Shown here piece after piece: positions 43,873 through 52,952 of a DNA stretch of 64,000 nucleotides. Numbering within the stretch: position 1 is the stretch's first letter; the number at the start of each line of letters is the position of its first letter. The DNA comes from Shewanella gelidii. GTDB taxonomy: Bacteria; Pseudomonadota; Gammaproteobacteria; Enterobacterales; Shewanellaceae. The stretch is taken from the NCBI RefSeq assembly GCF_014647855.1, contig NZ_BMPZ01000002.1, positions 1-64,000 of the forward strand. The letters are read 5' to 3'. A program made the translations under genes and the position numbers. A model generated the notes under the pieces. The model made no database searches, was not told where the DNA came from, and worked only from the letters and a program-made list of their open reading frames with translations.

Positions 43873-44226
43873 ATGACTAATCCAAAGTATGCCTATGCTG
43901 TTGCCCAAGAGGGTGATGTCTGGACTGCAAATATTGTGCGCAGAGTGTCAGCGCGTAAATCTATGGTTTCAAAATCACAAGCTGGCTTTAAGACCGAAGC
44001 AGAAGCCGCGGCTTGGGGCGAAGCAGAATTAAAAGCTTTTGTTGATAGTTTGGCAGAGCGTAATCAACGCAAAGCTGCGAAGCGTGAAGTTCGATTAGAA
44101 GCCGAGCAAGCCAAAGCGCTTGCTGCTGCCCTTGCATTAGAAGCTCGCGAAGATGCTGAAGATGAAGAAGAGCTAGATGATTCAGCAAATGCTTGGGATT
44201 TAGATGATGATCTAAACGACGAATAG
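43873..44226 (+). CDS. DUF3622 family protein
   Basis: A protein of 117 residues. The first 60 resemble DUF3622 (YAVAQEGDVWTANIVRRVSA, KSQAGFKTEAEAAAWGE), a small domain of marine gammaproteobacteria. The rest is a charged Ala/Glu/Lys helix ending in a very acidic tail (DEEELDD...LDDDLNDE). GAGG lies 11 bases upstream of the ATG, a little far. Function is unknown. Confidence 0.85.
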   Translation: MTNPKYAYAVAQEGDVWTANIVRRVSARKSMVSKSQAGFKTEAEAAAWGEAELKAFVDSLAERNQRKAAKREVRLEAEQAKALAAALALEAREDAEDEEELDDSANAWDLDDDLNDE

Positions 44227-44251
44227 CCCCATGTGCATGGCGCACATGAAT

Positions 44252-44282
44252 AAAAACCGAGCTGTGAAGGCTCGGTTTTTTT
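44252..44282 (+). terminator. terminator after the DUF3622 gene
   Basis: AAAAACCGAGC pairs with GCTCGGTTTTT around a seven-base loop, followed by T. A second hairpin (CATGTGC with GCACATG, 44230-44248) lies just before it. Together they separate two convergent units. Confidence 0.9.
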
Positions 44283-44300
44283 GTCTACGAAAATCGTGGG

Positions 44301-44411
44301 TTATTGTTTATCTTTATGGTGCTGATTCATCGCAATCGAGATGCAAACTGCGGCGCCACCCCAAGTAATTCCTAAACCAAATAACATCATTATTATTGCA
44401 CTTGTTGTCAT
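44301..44411 (-). CDS. MetS-like small subunit of an NSS transporter
   Basis: A reading frame of 36 residues on the minus strand, beginning MTTSAIIMMLFGLGITWGG and ending HHKDKQ. Its ATG overlaps the stop of the NSS transporter gene by four bases (ATGA). The single hydrophobic segment with a central WGG matches the small subunits of methionine/alanine NSS transporters (MetS in Corynebacterium), which are needed for the large subunit to work. It is too short for most gene finders. A terminator for the convergent DUF3622 gene lies just past its stop. Confidence 0.85.
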   Translation of the reverse strand: MTTSAIIMMLFGLGITWGGAAVCISIAMNQHHKDKQ

Positions 44412-45895
44412 AGTCTTGGCTCCTGTTTGCCTTTACCCAGAGTCACGAGGTTGATAATAAAAGCGACGCCTAACATGGTGGCAACGAGGCACCAGCCCAA
44501 CACGAGTTGGTCGAATGCTGGGTATCCGCCATAGCCTTCGTTCAATGTCGTGAGTAAGTTGTTTCCTAAAATAATCGCGAGCATGATCGGGCTAATAAAC
44601 CGTAGGCAGATTTCAAACCACATGCCGACTTTTACTTCTGAAAACTGATTCACGTGCTCGCGAACATCTGCAACTTTGAACAACCAGGTGATGATGAGCA
44701 ACTCGATAAGGCAGCTTGTCAGCAGAGCAATATTGTTGATGAAGTAATCCACTAAATCGAGTAACAGTAATCCGCCGTTTGTGGCAAAGGCCATTGAAAT
44801 TAAGAAACCACCGCCACAAACGATGCTTGCAGCTTTTTTCCGAGGCCAATTCAGCTTATCAATAATGGCTGAGATGACGGCTTCGACAATAGAGATGTGC
44901 GAGCTTAAGCCTGCGACCACGAGTGCTAAGAACAGCAAAGGCCCCATAATATATGGCAGGGGCAATAAGTTGATGGCAGCGGGCAACGTCACGAATGCCA
45001 ACCCAACGCCGGAAGAGACGACTTCAGTAATGGGCTTTGCTTGTTCTTGCGCCATATAACCTAGGATGCCAAATATGAGTATGCCAGCGGTAATTGAAAA
45101 GCCACAATTGATTAAAACGGTCATAAAGGCGTTATTGCTGATGTCTGATTTATCAGGTAAATAGCTGGAGTAGGCGAGCATGATCGCAAAGCCGACACTG
45201 AGGCTAAAGAATATTTGCCCATAGGCTGCCGACCACACTTTAGCATCGAGGAGTTTGCTGAAATCTGGCTCAAACATGTAGTTGAGGCCTTCCATTGCGC
45301 CGGGTAAAAATATAACACGGCCGATGATCACCAATACCATCAGCGCCAATAGCGGCATCATCACTTTGCTCGCGCGCTCAATTCCTGCTTTGACGCCGGT
45401 AAATACCGCAAGGGAAGTGATGGTCCATGCGATAACCATGGGGAAAATAATATGCGATTGAAAATTACCGAGGTGAGTGGGAGAATTCTGGCCCAGTTGT
45501 AAATATTCATTGAAGAAGAAGGCATTGGGATCATCCCCCCAGCTTTGATCAAAGGAGAAGCATAGATAGGACATGGCCCAAGCAATGACCGCGACGTAGT
45601 AAACGCCGATCACTGCAGCAATAAAGACTTGAAACCACCCTAGCCATTCGAGCTTTCCGCCCAATTTGGCAAACACTTTTGGTGCGGCGCCTCGAAGCTT
45701 GTGACCCAGACTAAATTCCATGATCATGAAAGGGATACCGGCTGAGAGCATGGCGAATAGATAGGGGATGAAAAACGCACCGCCGCCATTTTCATACGCC
45801 ATATATGGAAATCGCCAAATATTACCTAAGCCAATCGCTGAGCCTACGGCAGCCAAAATGAAGCCCACGCGAGAATTCCACTGTTCTCGTTGCAT
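44408..45895 (-). CDS. sodium-dependent amino acid transporter (NSS/SNF family)
   Basis: A transporter of 495 residues with about twelve membrane segments. The first helix has GFILAAVGSAIGLGNIWRFPY, the sodium-site signature of the LeuT/SNF fold, and AYENGGGAFFIPY follows. The ATG at 45895 has GGAG about six bases upstream; a TTG five codons earlier is rejected. The overlapping MetS-like gene suggests it imports methionine or alanine, which is inference from that family. Confidence 0.94.
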   Translation of the reverse strand: MQREQWNSRVGFILAAVGSAIGLGNIWRFPYMAYENGGGAFFIPYLFAMLSAGIPFMIMEFSLGHKLRGAAPKVFAKLGGKLEWLGWFQVFIAAVIGVYYVAVIAWAMSYLCFSFDQSWGDDPNAFFFNEYLQLGQNSPTHLGNFQSHIIFPMVIAWTITSLAVFTGVKAGIERASKVMMPLLALMVLVIIGRVIFLPGAMEGLNYMFEPDFSKLLDAKVWSAAYGQIFFSLSVGFAIMLAYSSYLPDKSDISNNAFMTVLINCGFSITAGILIFGILGYMAQEQAKPITEVVSSGVGLAFVTLPAAINLLPLPYIMGPLLFLALVVAGLSSHISIVEAVISAIIDKLNWPRKKAASIVCGGGFLISMAFATNGGLLLLDLVDYFINNIALLTSCLIELLIITWLFKVADVREHVNQFSEVKVGMWFEICLRFISPIMLAIILGNNLLTTLNEGYGGYPAFDQLVLGWCLVATMLGVAFIINLVTLGKGKQEPRL

Positions 45896-46359
45896 ACTAC
45901 TCTCCACCAAATTTTTATTATTATAAATTGAAGGTCTCGCCTGCCGTCTTACGCAGCAATGTCTAACCGGCGCTAATGATCGCGCTATTTTGTTTCTAGT
46001 TTGTTATTTTATTTTTGGTGTCGCGGCACGTAATGAAGCAAGAGGTTTTCAAAAATCGCAAGCGCGCACCAATATATTCTCTTCTGACTATATTAGTCAC
46101 AAAACGCCTGTATTCCCAAGCAATTTGGTGAAACTTAATTTTGAAATGGCAAGCAGACTTGCGCTATTTGTTCACCCAAGTTGACACCTATGACACCAGG
46201 TAGTGCATCGTGCGATGGCAAATGTTGTGACTTTGTTGCGAGCAATGTCTTTGGGTTGTTGAAACGATACCGTGTTGTTGTTCGCTGAACCCTTTGGATG
46301 GAGTCGGGTGCAAGCCAACGTTTGCGTCAGAATAAATGACGCAAAAACCACGGCAACAT
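45896..46359. other. gap between NSS transporter and panE
   Basis: About 460 bases without a credible gene. It has a perfect inverted repeat, TTTGCGTCA and TGACGCAAA (46321-46345), with a seven-base loop, 15 bases past the panE stop and with no T tract downstream on the minus strand. The 14-mer CCAAGCAATTTGGT occurs at 46115-46128 and again inside panE at 46382-46395; it may be chance. Confidence 0.45.
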
Positions 46360-47289
46360 TTACGATAATTGCTGAATTTCGCCAAGCAATTTGGTATTCA
46401 CGGGCGTGTCGATTTGATGCGTCTGTGCTCGTAGCACTATATAGCCGTTAATGGCTGCTATTTCTGTTTGACGCTGATGGTGTACATCTTGATGCATGGA
46501 AGAAAAGTTGGCTTTGGTCAGCTTGATTACACGATAAACTCGCTCAAGCAATGCCGTTTGCTCAAGTACAATACCGTCTGCTGCAGCCACTTCAACTAAT
46601 TCAGCCACAATCCGCTCAATTTGAGCTTTGTATTGTGGTTGTGCAAGTTCGCCATTGGCGCATTTGTTCAGCGCGGTTAAAGGGTTAATTGCGGCATTTA
46701 TTGCTAACTTTTGCCATAAAGCGAGCAATACAGAGTCTACTTTTTGACTATTTGGGATTGCATTTAACAGGAGTTGCCAGAGTTCTGCAGTAAGCTCTGA
46801 GCCTTGATAATGGCCAATTTGTGTGAGCCCTTCGCCAGTTTGCTTTGTGGCAAAGCGGTTATGTTTAAGTGCCGCTTGTGATGTGGTGCCTAAGCTGAGG
46901 CCTCGACTTCCAATAATCGGGGCGACCTGCAAGTGAGGCCCCATCCCATTGTGTAGTAGCAAGATATGACAGCTTTGGTTTAAATATTGGAGCAGTGGGG
47001 TCAGAGCCTCGGTGACTTGATAAGCCTTGACGGTGACAATCAATAAATCTAGCTGTTGTAGTTGCTTGTGCGACGTTACATCAAGTTGCTGACAGTTGAC
47101 CCAGTTTACCGGTTCTGATTGTTGCTCGCCTGCAAGTGATTCAAATGTGAGGTTCTGTGTGGGGCCTTTTGTTCGCCCAATCAAATACAACTGATGGTTC
47201 GAGGCATGCTTTTGCAGTTGGTGATGTAAAAGCTGACCAATTGCCCCTGCCCCTAAAATGCCAATATGATACATCGCGATGTGGCTCAT
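46360..47289 (-). CDS. panE: 2-dehydropantoate 2-reductase
   Basis: A protein of 309 residues with an N-terminal Rossmann fold (IGILGAGAIGQLLHHQL) and the ApbA/PanE C-terminal domain (KLAINAAINPLTALNKCANGE). It reduces ketopantoate with NADPH on the way to pantothenate and CoA. Its ATG overlaps the stop of the VanZ-like gene by four bases. Some ApbA-family members act on other substrates, so panE is probable rather than proved. Confidence 0.9.
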   Translation of the reverse strand: MSHIAMYHIGILGAGAIGQLLHHQLQKHASNHQLYLIGRTKGPTQNLTFESLAGEQQSEPVNWVNCQQLDVTSHKQLQQLDLLIVTVKAYQVTEALTPLLQYLNQSCHILLLHNGMGPHLQVAPIIGSRGLSLGTTSQAALKHNRFATKQTGEGLTQIGHYQGSELTAELWQLLLNAIPNSQKVDSVLLALWQKLAINAAINPLTALNKCANGELAQPQYKAQIERIVAELVEVAAADGIVLEQTALLERVYRVIKLTKANFSSMHQDVHHQRQTEIAAINGYIVLRAQTHQIDTPVNTKLLGEIQQLS

Positions 47290-47684
47290 TTGGAAACTGA
47301 TGTTGTCGTTGGTTTACGCCATTTATTGGCCAACCAAAGTAAGAGATAAAAGCTCGCAACGCCCGCCATATCGGCGATGAAATCAGCTGTAGACGCACTA
47401 CGATAAGGTAATTTAGCTTGAATGAGTTCAATCGCAATGGCGTAACATCCTAACGCTGTAGCGACGATATACCACTTGGGTTTAAAGGCGAAATAGCTAA
47501 GAAATGACAAAACAAAAAAGCTGCCAAAGTGACCTACTTTGTCAATATGGGCGATGCTCTGGGAGTAATTCGGACGAGAAAATACCAGATAACTGATGAT
47601 TAGCAGTGCTATCAGTAGCGTTAGTTTAAATAGGTTTTGTTTTGTAAACACGCGTTTAAGTGAATTTGTGGTTTTCTCCATCAT
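47286..47684 (-). CDS. VanZ-like membrane protein
   Basis: A protein of 132 residues with four hydrophobic segments and the VanZ-type HIDKVGHFGSFFVLSFLSYF motif, then LPYRSASTADFIADMAGV. VanZ proteins are membrane proteins linked to glycopeptide resistance in Gram-positives, but this branch is of unknown role. Two adjacent ATG codons at 47684/47681 are candidates; neither has a strong ribosome site. It is coupled to panE. Confidence 0.8.
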   Translation of the reverse strand: MMEKTTNSLKRVFTKQNLFKLTLLIALLIISYLVFSRPNYSQSIAHIDKVGHFGSFFVLSFLSYFAFKPKWYIVATALGCYAIAIELIQAKLPYRSASTADFIADMAGVASFYLLLWLANKWRKPTTTSVSK

Positions 47685-47817
47685 AATTAAATGGCTAACC
47701 AATGTCATCAATATTGAGTTTAGCGGCGTTTGAATACAAAAATCTGTGACCTAATTGCAAAACCTGATTTCAAATGAGTACACTAGCGCTCAGTATAAAT
47801 TAATGTAGGAATCCGTC

Positions 47818-48303
47818 ATGCCGTCATTTGATATTGTTTCAGAAGTAGATGAAGTTGAGTTACGCAATGCCGTTGATAATACCAAACGCGAACTTGATAG
47901 CCGTTTCGATTTTCGAGGCAAAGAATTCGGTGTTGAATATAAAGATCATCAGGTCACACTGAGTGCTGAAGATGACTTTCAAGTGAATCAGATGGTTGAT
48001 GTTTTGCGCATGCAATTGAGTAAGCGTAGTGTTGATCCTGCCGCGATGGAAGTAGATGAGAAAGCGGTTCATAGTGGCAAGACCTTCTCAAAGAAGGTGA
48101 ACTTTAAGCAAGGTATTGATTCACTCACGGCGAAAAAACTGGTTAAGAAAATCAAAGACAGTAAGTTGAAAGTGCAGTCGGCTATTCAAGGGGATTCTGT
48201 AAGGGTCACAGGGAAAAAGCGAGACGACTTACAGTCGGTCATGGCAATTGCCCGTGAAGCTGAACTTGGGCAACCATTTCAATTTAATAACTTTAGAGAT
48301 TGA
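47818..48303 (+). CDS. yajQ: YajQ family cyclic di-GMP-binding protein
   Basis: A protein of 161 residues (DUF520) with two similar alpha-beta halves. It starts [21 protein letters not shown] and has the typical SRFDFRGKE and [21 protein letters not shown] ends. YajQ binds nucleic acids, and in Xanthomonas and Pseudomonas relatives it binds cyclic di-GMP. AGGA lies upstream of the ATG. Confidence 0.97.
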   Translation: MPSFDIVSEVDEVELRNAVDNTKRELDSRFDFRGKEFGVEYKDHQVTLSAEDDFQVNQMVDVLRMQLSKRSVDPAAMEVDEKAVHSGKTFSKKVNFKQGIDSLTAKKLVKKIKDSKLKVQSAIQGDSVRVTGKKRDDLQSVMAIAREAELGQPFQFNNFRD

Positions 48304-48318
48304 TTTTAGGATTCGAAA

Positions 48319-48344
48319 AAAAGAGCGCTATGGCGCTCTTTTTT
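48319..48344. terminator. terminator between yajQ and ampG
   Basis: A ten-base perfect stem (AAAAGAGCGC with GCGCTCTTTT) flanked by A and T runs, so it can serve both converging genes. Confidence 0.92.
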
Positions 48345-48377
48345 GTGTGCAGTGAAAGCTCTGAGAATCATTGATGC

Positions 48378-49787
48378 TTATTTTTGTTGTGACTCGAAAG
48401 TAACTTGGGGTTCGGTTTCAACGTTGTTGTCATTTTCAGCTTCAGGCGGAGACAAACGGGCAACGATAATGACTAAAAGCAATACGGGCAGCCCAATGAG
48501 ACTGGCAGCGACAAAGAAATTAACGTAACCGAAACTGTCGACATAGGCTCCTGAGAACCCGGCTACAAATTTAGGGAACAGCAACATAATCGATGACAAC
48601 AGCGCATATTGCGTTGCGCTATAGCCAGTACTCGTCAAGCTAGACAGATAAGCAATGAAGGCGGCCGTTGCGATACCAGCACTGAAATTATCAATGGAAA
48701 TGACTATTGTGAGTAAGCTAACGTCGTAGCCAATTACGGCTTGCCATGCAAATAGCAAGTTGGTCACTGCAACAAGTAGGGCGCCGAGAAATAGGATTTT
48801 CATGGTGCCAAATCGAGCTAACAAAACCCCACCAAATGCTGCGCCAATTAGAGTCATAATTAGACCGTAGATCTTGCTGATGTATGCAATTTCTGCCTTA
48901 CTAAACCCCATATCAACGTAGAACACATTCGCCATAATCCCCATCACAATGTCTGAAATTCGATAGCAGGAAATCAGCAGCAAAATGACAATCGCGCTAC
49001 GCCCGTAGCGTTTGAAAAAATCGATGAAGGGAAGCGCGCCAGCGGTATATAACCAAGACAAAGTAGCAGCAATTGCCTTGGGATAACGCGCGGCGAGTTG
49101 TTGTTTCAAATTGGATTCTATTTCAGCGGCTTGTTGGGTGTCGACCTCTGGCTCTTGACTCATTAACGTGGTCAAAATACCGATAAACATCAGTGCCGCC
49201 ATGGCCCAATAGGCGGTTTGCCATGAGGCTAGCGAATACTGCTCGCTGCTCGGCTCAACCCAGGCTGCGATGGTGAGTGCACCTGCGGTCGCGACAATCA
49301 TGGCACTGCGATAACCCACTTGGTAGGCCGCCGCCAAAGCCGCCTGCATACGTTGTGGCGCCGATTCTATTCGAAATGCGTCAATGACGATATCTTGAGT
49401 GGCCGACGCAAAAGCGACCATCAGCGCGAACAGGGCAAGCTTATCGAGATCTTGCAGTGGGTCGCTGGTGGCCATGCCGCAAATGGCGATAACGAGGAGG
49501 GATTGTGCAAATAACATCCAGGCCCGTCGCCGCCCGAACAGTTGACTTAGAATTGGGAGGGATAATCGGTCGACTAAAGGGGACCAAGCCCATTTGAATG
49601 CGTAAGCCAGTGCAATCCAGCTAAAATAGCCGATCGCAGTGCGGTCGATCCCTGCTTCTCGTAGCCAAAAAGACAGTGTTGAAAAAACGAGCATGAGTGG
49701 CAAGCCCGCGGAAAAACCGAGTAACAATAAAATGAGGACTCGTTTTTGGCAGTATACAGAAAAGGCGTCGATAGTCTTTGCTAGCAA
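48378..49787 (-). CDS. ampG: AmpG family muropeptide permease
   Basis: A major facilitator of 469 residues with about 12-14 membrane segments. AGLPLMLVFSTLSFWLREAG and the DIVIDAFR loop are typical of AmpG. It brings anhydro-muropeptides into the cytoplasm for cell-wall recycling. The start is TTG with AGGA seven bases upstream; no early ATG exists. A lipoprotein of the YajG family lies three genes upstream, recalling the yajG-ampG pair of E. coli. Confidence 0.93.
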   Translation of the reverse strand: MLAKTIDAFSVYCQKRVLILLLLGFSAGLPLMLVFSTLSFWLREAGIDRTAIGYFSWIALAYAFKWAWSPLVDRLSLPILSQLFGRRRAWMLFAQSLLVIAICGMATSDPLQDLDKLALFALMVAFASATQDIVIDAFRIESAPQRMQAALAAAYQVGYRSAMIVATAGALTIAAWVEPSSEQYSLASWQTAYWAMAALMFIGILTTLMSQEPEVDTQQAAEIESNLKQQLAARYPKAIAATLSWLYTAGALPFIDFFKRYGRSAIVILLLISCYRISDIVMGIMANVFYVDMGFSKAEIAYISKIYGLIMTLIGAAFGGVLLARFGTMKILFLGALLVAVTNLLFAWQAVIGYDVSLLTIVISIDNFSAGIATAAFIAYLSSLTSTGYSATQYALLSSIMLLFPKFVAGFSGAYVDSFGYVNFFVAASLIGLPVLLLVIIVARLSPPEAENDNNVETEPQVTFESQQK

Positions 49788-49969
49788 GTTCAGATCCTAG
49801 GTCGCAATTGTCTTTGCTTAGAGGTCAATGATGAAAACAGGTTTGCAGCGCAAGCTGTGCTTTTCTTTATGACAATTAAGAAAAAATCCGTTTAAAACTT
49901 CTTTTGTCTATGCTGCTTCAGGGTACGCAGCTTAAAGAGGCGATTCAAGCTTTTCAGTGGATAACTGAC

Positions 49970-50311
49970 CTATGGGCGGATGCCGATACAATTTTTAGGC
50001 AATTGACCACCGATACAAAGGTAAGTACTACAATCGCTGACAAGTTCACGAAGTTGTTGGTTGGCTTTAAACATCCAAGCTGGCCATTCATCTAATGTAT
50101 GGAGGGTGTACCAAAACACGCGTTCTAAATCTGTATCAGCTTCGCCTGGCGTGTGGAGCTGTTGCCACTCTTCGAGCGTATCCCAAAGGTAGTGCTGGAT
50201 CTCTTGAAAATCTATCTGCCCAGACAGCATCGCTCGACAATAAAACGCCAATTGCGGCGCTTTGTCCTCAATAAAGTCGTCGGCTGTCAATCCTTGGGCT
50301 CCATTGTTCAT
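49970..50311 (-). CDS. conserved-looking cytoplasmic protein of unknown function
   Basis: A protein of 113 residues without signal peptide or membrane segment. It is rich in Trp, Leu, Gln and Asp (QHYLWDTLEEWQQLHTPGEAD, FWYTLHTLDEWPAWM) and looks helical. AGGA eight bases upstream supports the ATG. I do not recognise the family. It lies between ampG and the cyclophilin gene on the same strand, so it may be in one unit with them. Confidence 0.75.
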   Translation of the reverse strand: MNNGAQGLTADDFIEDKAPQLAFYCRAMLSGQIDFQEIQHYLWDTLEEWQQLHTPGEADTDLERVFWYTLHTLDEWPAWMFKANQQLRELVSDCSTYLCIGGQLPKNCIGIRP

Positions 50312-50367
50312 TGCGGTCGTCCTTACTGCATTGCTCAGCTATTGTTCCAGTTTTGTATTGGTTGGGT

Positions 50368-50955
50368 TTATCTTTCTCGAGGGAGCAAGCGCGCACGATT
50401 TAAAATAATCGGCTTGATAGGGAAGTCTGGCCAGCCCAGCTTTGCGTTTTCCCCTGTCGTTACCAGAGCCATTGCTTCGAGAACTTCCATACCCGATATA
50501 ACTTCACCAAATACCGCGTAACCCCAACGACGAGAAGACGGGTCAAGGCGATTGTTTTCTCCGACATTGAAGTAGAATTGACGCGTCGCAGTATGCGGTT
50601 CAGTATCTCTTGCCATCGCAATTGTGCCCAGACTGTTGGATAAGCCATTGCCCGATTCATTCACAATTGGAGCGAGTTCAGGGAGTTCTTCGATGTTTGG
50701 GCTGAGGCCGCCACCTTGAACGACAAACTCAGGGATGATGCGGTGGAAAATTGTATTGTCGTAATCCCCTTTGACGACGTAGGTTAGAAAGTTGTCAACC
50801 GTAATCGGTGCACGAGTTCTATCAAGTTCGATGACAATGGTGCCCATGCTGGTGGTCATCTCAACCTTCGGATAAAGGGTGTCGGCTTGTATATCCACTG
50901 CATTGGCAAAGAGTGGCGTAAAGAGCAGTATGAGGGCTGTAAAGATCCGCTTCAT
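50368..50955 (-). CDS. ppiA: periplasmic peptidyl-prolyl cis-trans isomerase (cyclophilin)
   Basis: A protein of 195 residues with a signal peptide (ending LFANAVD) and a cyclophilin domain. FHRIIPEFVVQGGG and RQFYFNVGENN are core motifs. It should assist folding of periplasmic and outer-membrane proteins. It lies 17 bases after yajG on the same strand. PpiA is the closest named relative; paralogues exist. Confidence 0.93.
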   Translation of the reverse strand: MKRIFTALILLFTPLFANAVDIQADTLYPKVEMTTSMGTIVIELDRTRAPITVDNFLTYVVKGDYDNTIFHRIIPEFVVQGGGLSPNIEELPELAPIVNESGNGLSNSLGTIAMARDTEPHTATRQFYFNVGENNRLDPSSRRWGYAVFGEVISGMEVLEAMALVTTGENAKLGWPDFPIKPIILNRARLLPRER

Positions 50956-50972
50956 ATGAATTCCGTTTGAGT

Positions 50973-51590
50973 TTATTTAAAAAACTGATTTATTTCATCG
51001 TCGTTAATAATGTCACTGGTGATTTGCAGCAACAATTTGTTCATATCAAGCTCTAGCGTAGCAAAATCTGCTTTTAGCGGTCCTTCTAGCTTGCCCTTGG
51101 CGCTAAAAGTTTTAATCAGTTGTTTGTTATCGTTATCAGCAACGGCACGAATAACGATCTGGTGCTTTGCGACAAAGGAAAAGAGAGACTCATCGACATC
51201 GGTCAATAATTGCTGCAATTCAAATTTGATGTGGCGGTTGGCATTTGGCGTGATTTTATAGCCAGCCCTGGTAAAGCCACTTTCAAAAACGGCATGCAAT
51301 TGCTTTCTCGGCGGTTCACTTGGACTGACAAGTTTAGCGGCATCGTCTTTGTTATTAAAGCGCACAATATAGTTTGCCGAACGGGTATCTAATGTTTGGA
51401 TGGCTAGCGCAGTATATTGATGGGTTTGAGCTTCGACCTGAGGAACCATCGGGTTGAGCGCAATCTGACTTGGTTTGTGGGTACTACATCCTGCGATTAC
51501 CAACCCTAGGCTGAAGCAAATAAGAAGCGCGCGAAGTTTCTGGAAAAAACCTTGGGAATGATTATGGTATTGCTTCTGAAAAAGTCTCAT
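50973..51590 (-). CDS. yajG: YajG family lipoprotein
   Basis: A protein of 205 residues with a long N-terminal lead, then a signal segment and lipobox IAGC (cysteine 35), then a YajG-type domain (Ala/Leu-rich with HAVFESGFTRAGYKI). The role in E. coli is unknown. Together with ampG nearby it recalls the E. coli yajG-ampG neighbours, here split by a cyclophilin and an unknown gene. An upstream Met gives an unusually long tail before the signal peptide; a start further in cannot be excluded. Confidence 0.88.
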   Translation of the reverse strand: MRLFQKQYHNHSQGFFQKLRALLICFSLGLVIAGCSTHKPSQIALNPMVPQVEAQTHQYTALAIQTLDTRSANYIVRFNNKDDAAKLVSPSEPPRKQLHAVFESGFTRAGYKITPNANRHIKFELQQLLTDVDESLFSFVAKHQIVIRAVADNDNKQLIKTFSAKGKLEGPLKADFATLELDMNKLLLQITSDIINDDEINQFFK

Positions 51591-51838
51591 AGTTAAGATT
51601 GGTCGATGAATTCTGGTCTACAGAATACCAGAACTTACACTGTTTTCTAGTGGCAGTGGCAGCATGACTTTTTTATGTGGAGCGTTGGCGGAACCCTTTG
51701 CTTGTATAGCGGGAGGGCAGAATGTGATGTTTGTGACAATAAAAAGCGTTATGTGACTGTTTGTCATATTGTTCTTTAAACTTGTGAGACTTCGAGTTAG
51801 AGTGGCCTTGATGCCAAACGACAGGGTGTTTGAAGGTT

Positions 51839-52915
51839 ATGCAAGAACAATTAAAGCCTCAAGAGTCGATTATTTATGGAAGCCAGCCCGCGCCAGAGCA
51901 GCTTGTTTCAAGTGTGTCAGGAATGCCAGAGTATGGATTGTTCGATGGTATTGTCGAGTCATTGAGTCAAGAGCTTTATGACTATCGCACCCCCATGGAT
52001 AAACCTGCCTCCAAGTTTGCAAAACATTTCGATTTTAAACAGTTTCAATTTGTTGTCATTCATACGCCCCGTTATGTTATTGCCCTCGCGCTCGCAGACA
52101 TTCGTTATGTTGGCAGTGCTTTTTGTTATCTCTATGACATCAGACGTGATGAAATGACACAAAGCACTTGGTTGCGGCCATTAAGCAAAGGTTTGAAAAT
52201 GACCTCATCTCCCATGCAAGGTGTATCTTTTGTGGGGAATCGAGGAGAATTTTTAAAGATCGAGATTATTGATGGTCTATGGCATGTCAACTTAGAAACC
52301 ATGCAGGTGAAAGCGGATGTGAAGCTGGTGCCTGCGGCACTGAGTTTACCGATTGCTGTATGTACACCTTGTGGTTATAGCGGCTGGAGCTATACCCAAA
52401 AGCACAATGGTTTGAAAGTTGTAGGTCAGCTAGATGTGCAGTTTGAGCCCCAGCCGCTGAATCAGGCATTGGCTGCTTATGACTTTACCGCAGGTTATTT
52501 ACGCAGAGAAACAAGTTGGCGATGGGCGAGTATAAGCGCACATATTGATGAAGGCATTATGGGGTTAAACTTGGCTGCCGGCGTTAATGAAACCGGTGCA
52601 ACCGAGAATGTATTCTGGATTAACGGTGAGCGCCATTTACTCGGACCGGTGCAGTTTGACTTTTCGCGGTATGGGAATTGTGGTGGAATGCGTCAGATTG
52701 AGCGACCTTGGCACCTTCATAGCGCAGATGGAAAAATAGATCTCCACTTTAGGCCTGTGAATCGACGGTGCGATAAACTGAACTTGTGGTTCTTACAGAA
52801 TAACTTCCGCCAATACCTCGGGCACTTCTCTGGGCATATCATTGACAATCAAAATCGTCACTACTCACTTAGCCAAGTGCTCGGTTTAACAGAAGATCAC
52901 TATTCCCGTTGGTAG
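51839..52915 (+). CDS. DUF2804 family protein
   Basis: A protein of 358 residues without a signal peptide. Tryptophan- and glycine-rich stretches such as TPCGYSGWSYTQKHNG, RETSWRWASISAH and LGPVQFDFSRYG match the DUF2804 family, a predicted beta-rich domain of unknown role. The ATG at 51839 is used; a TTG three codons upstream is also possible and ribosome sites are poor for both. It converges on rlmG with 37 bases between. Confidence 0.85.
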   Translation: MQEQLKPQESIIYGSQPAPEQLVSSVSGMPEYGLFDGIVESLSQELYDYRTPMDKPASKFAKHFDFKQFQFVVIHTPRYVIALALADIRYVGSAFCYLYDIRRDEMTQSTWLRPLSKGLKMTSSPMQGVSFVGNRGEFLKIEIIDGLWHVNLETMQVKADVKLVPAALSLPIAVCTPCGYSGWSYTQKHNGLKVVGQLDVQFEPQPLNQALAAYDFTAGYLRRETSWRWASISAHIDEGIMGLNLAAGVNETGATENVFWINGERHLLGPVQFDFSRYGNCGGMRQIERPWHLHSADGKIDLHFRPVNRRCDKLNLWFLQNNFRQYLGHFSGHIIDNQNRHYSLSQVLGLTEDHYSRW

Positions 52916-52952
52916 TCACCGATATATGCCTTATCGCGGCTACCAGGCTGCG

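Noticed and set aside
45990..46184. 64-codon frame between the NSS transporter and panE
   Set aside because: No ribosome site, odd composition and no resemblance to a known protein; most likely chance.
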